NCBI RefSeq assembly: GCF_026319305.1
Contig: NZ_JAPDMV010000006.1
Location: 23,185-87,184, forward strand
Reading direction: 5' to 3'
Origin: Methylophaga sp. OBS4
GTDB taxonomy: Bacteria; Pseudomonadota; Gammaproteobacteria; Nitrosococcales; Methylophagaceae
Length of the DNA stretch: 64,000 nt
The notes under the pieces are model-generated. The model saw nothing but the letters and a program-made list of their open reading frames with translations, did no database searches and was not told the DNA's origin. Of the stretch, positions 62,947-64,000 are shown piece after piece. Numbering within the stretch: position 1 is the stretch's first letter; each line of letters begins with the position of its first letter. Made by a program: the position numbers and the translations under genes.

Positions 62947-62974
62947 TTGACGTGGCGCTCTCAGCCTGTAAAAT
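62947..62974 (+). promoter_or_regulatory. Upstream rRNA promoter (P1-like)
   Basis: TTGACG (62947-62952), 16 bp, TAAAAT (62969-62974), followed by a C-rich start region. First of two tandem promoters after tyrS. Confidence 0.6.
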
Positions 62975-63033
62975 GCCCACCTTTCGCTTTGCAATTACAT
63001 CTGTTTGACAGGGTTGAGCAAAGCAAAAAATGA

Positions 63034-63061
63034 TTGACACAGAAGCGTTAGGCTGTATAAT
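63034..63061 (+). promoter_or_regulatory. Main rRNA promoter (P2-like)
   Basis: TTGACA (63034-63039), 16 bp, TATAAT (63056-63061), a consensus sigma-70 promoter with a TCTCGC discriminator typical of stringently controlled rRNA operons. Confidence 0.88.
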
Positions 63062-63082
63062 TCTCGCTTCTTTGCTGCACGA

Positions 63083-63107
63083 GTTTGCATGCAAACGCTC
63101 TTTAACA
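63083..63107 (+). promoter_or_regulatory. rRNA leader antitermination region (boxB-like palindrome and boxA)
   Basis: Perfect palindrome GTTTGCATGCAAAC at about 63083-63096 is followed by boxA CGCTCTTTAACA (63096-63107). This layout recruits Nus factors to the rRNA transcript. Confidence 0.75.
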
Positions 63108-63229
63108 AACTGGTATCAAGTAATTTGTGTGGGTACTTGCGTTGGTTCACCGAAAGAACCGACGATTAGTATTCATTGCTAACGTCAATCAAGTTTTGTG
63201 CCTTTCTTAAAAAGGTACATGCAGTAATT

Positions 63230-64000
<771 letters not shown>

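Overview
The window comes from a gammaproteobacterium. The 5' half of a 16S rRNA gene, the bamE-fur-recN-nadK order and the ndk-rlmN-pilW-rodZ-ispG-hisS operon support this. The glycogen genes (GlgC, GlgB, a GH57 enzyme, MalQ) and the 16S text remind me of Methylophaga and its relatives. That placement is from memory and no search was run.

Bases 1 to about 27,510 are the greater part of a prophage of HK97/lambda-like siphovirus type, and its left end lies outside the window. A CI-like repressor runs off the left edge. Opposite it, a dense early operon (268-5336) starts with a Cro-like protein, continues through tiny proteins (several membrane-bound, one with a LuxR-type helix-turn-helix plus a membrane segment) and a P-loop kinase, and ends with a DnaT-like/DnaC-like replication pair and a possible late regulator. 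After a terminator come a holin-like protein, an HNH endonuclease, both terminase subunits, portal, protease and capsid. A cassette follows that is not structural: a 'GPSL' protein apparently reached by a -1 frameshift, a small zinc protein, a glycosyltransferase-like protein, a sulfotransferase and a methyltransferase. Then come head-tail connectors, tail tube, the lambda-style G/GT frameshift pair, tape measure, tail tip and fibre proteins, and a GH108 endolysin. The prophage ends at the 3' end of a tRNA-Thr gene, its likely attachment site. A small cysteine-containing gene with a palindromic operator-like site sits beside that end on the opposite strand.

From 27.5 kb onward the window is host chromosome: tRNA-Thr, tRNA-His, RNase R and tRNA-Leu, then a signalling group (CheV, a diguanylate cyclase, a PilZ protein) with Coq7 and a Lon-like protease. 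Next is a striking 422-residue protein made almost entirely of about 27 repeats of a 15-residue W-Y-E-A-N unit. It is followed by a metallo-hydrolase, a carbonic anhydrase, bamE/fur, nadK-recN, and the ndk to hisS operon. Pgi, PPK2 and a divergent glycogen locus follow (glgB-ppk2 one way, glgC-GH57-malQ-gcvH-like the other). The window closes with AnmK, an M23 peptidase, TyrS, and a ribosomal RNA operon behind two sigma-70 promoters.

The best candidates for something undescribed are the WYEAN repeat protein, the sugar/sulfate/methyl cassette with its A_AAG_GGC slip site, iteron-like repeats inside the phage replication gene that hold their sequence across three reading frames, and a palindromic intergenic element present twice.
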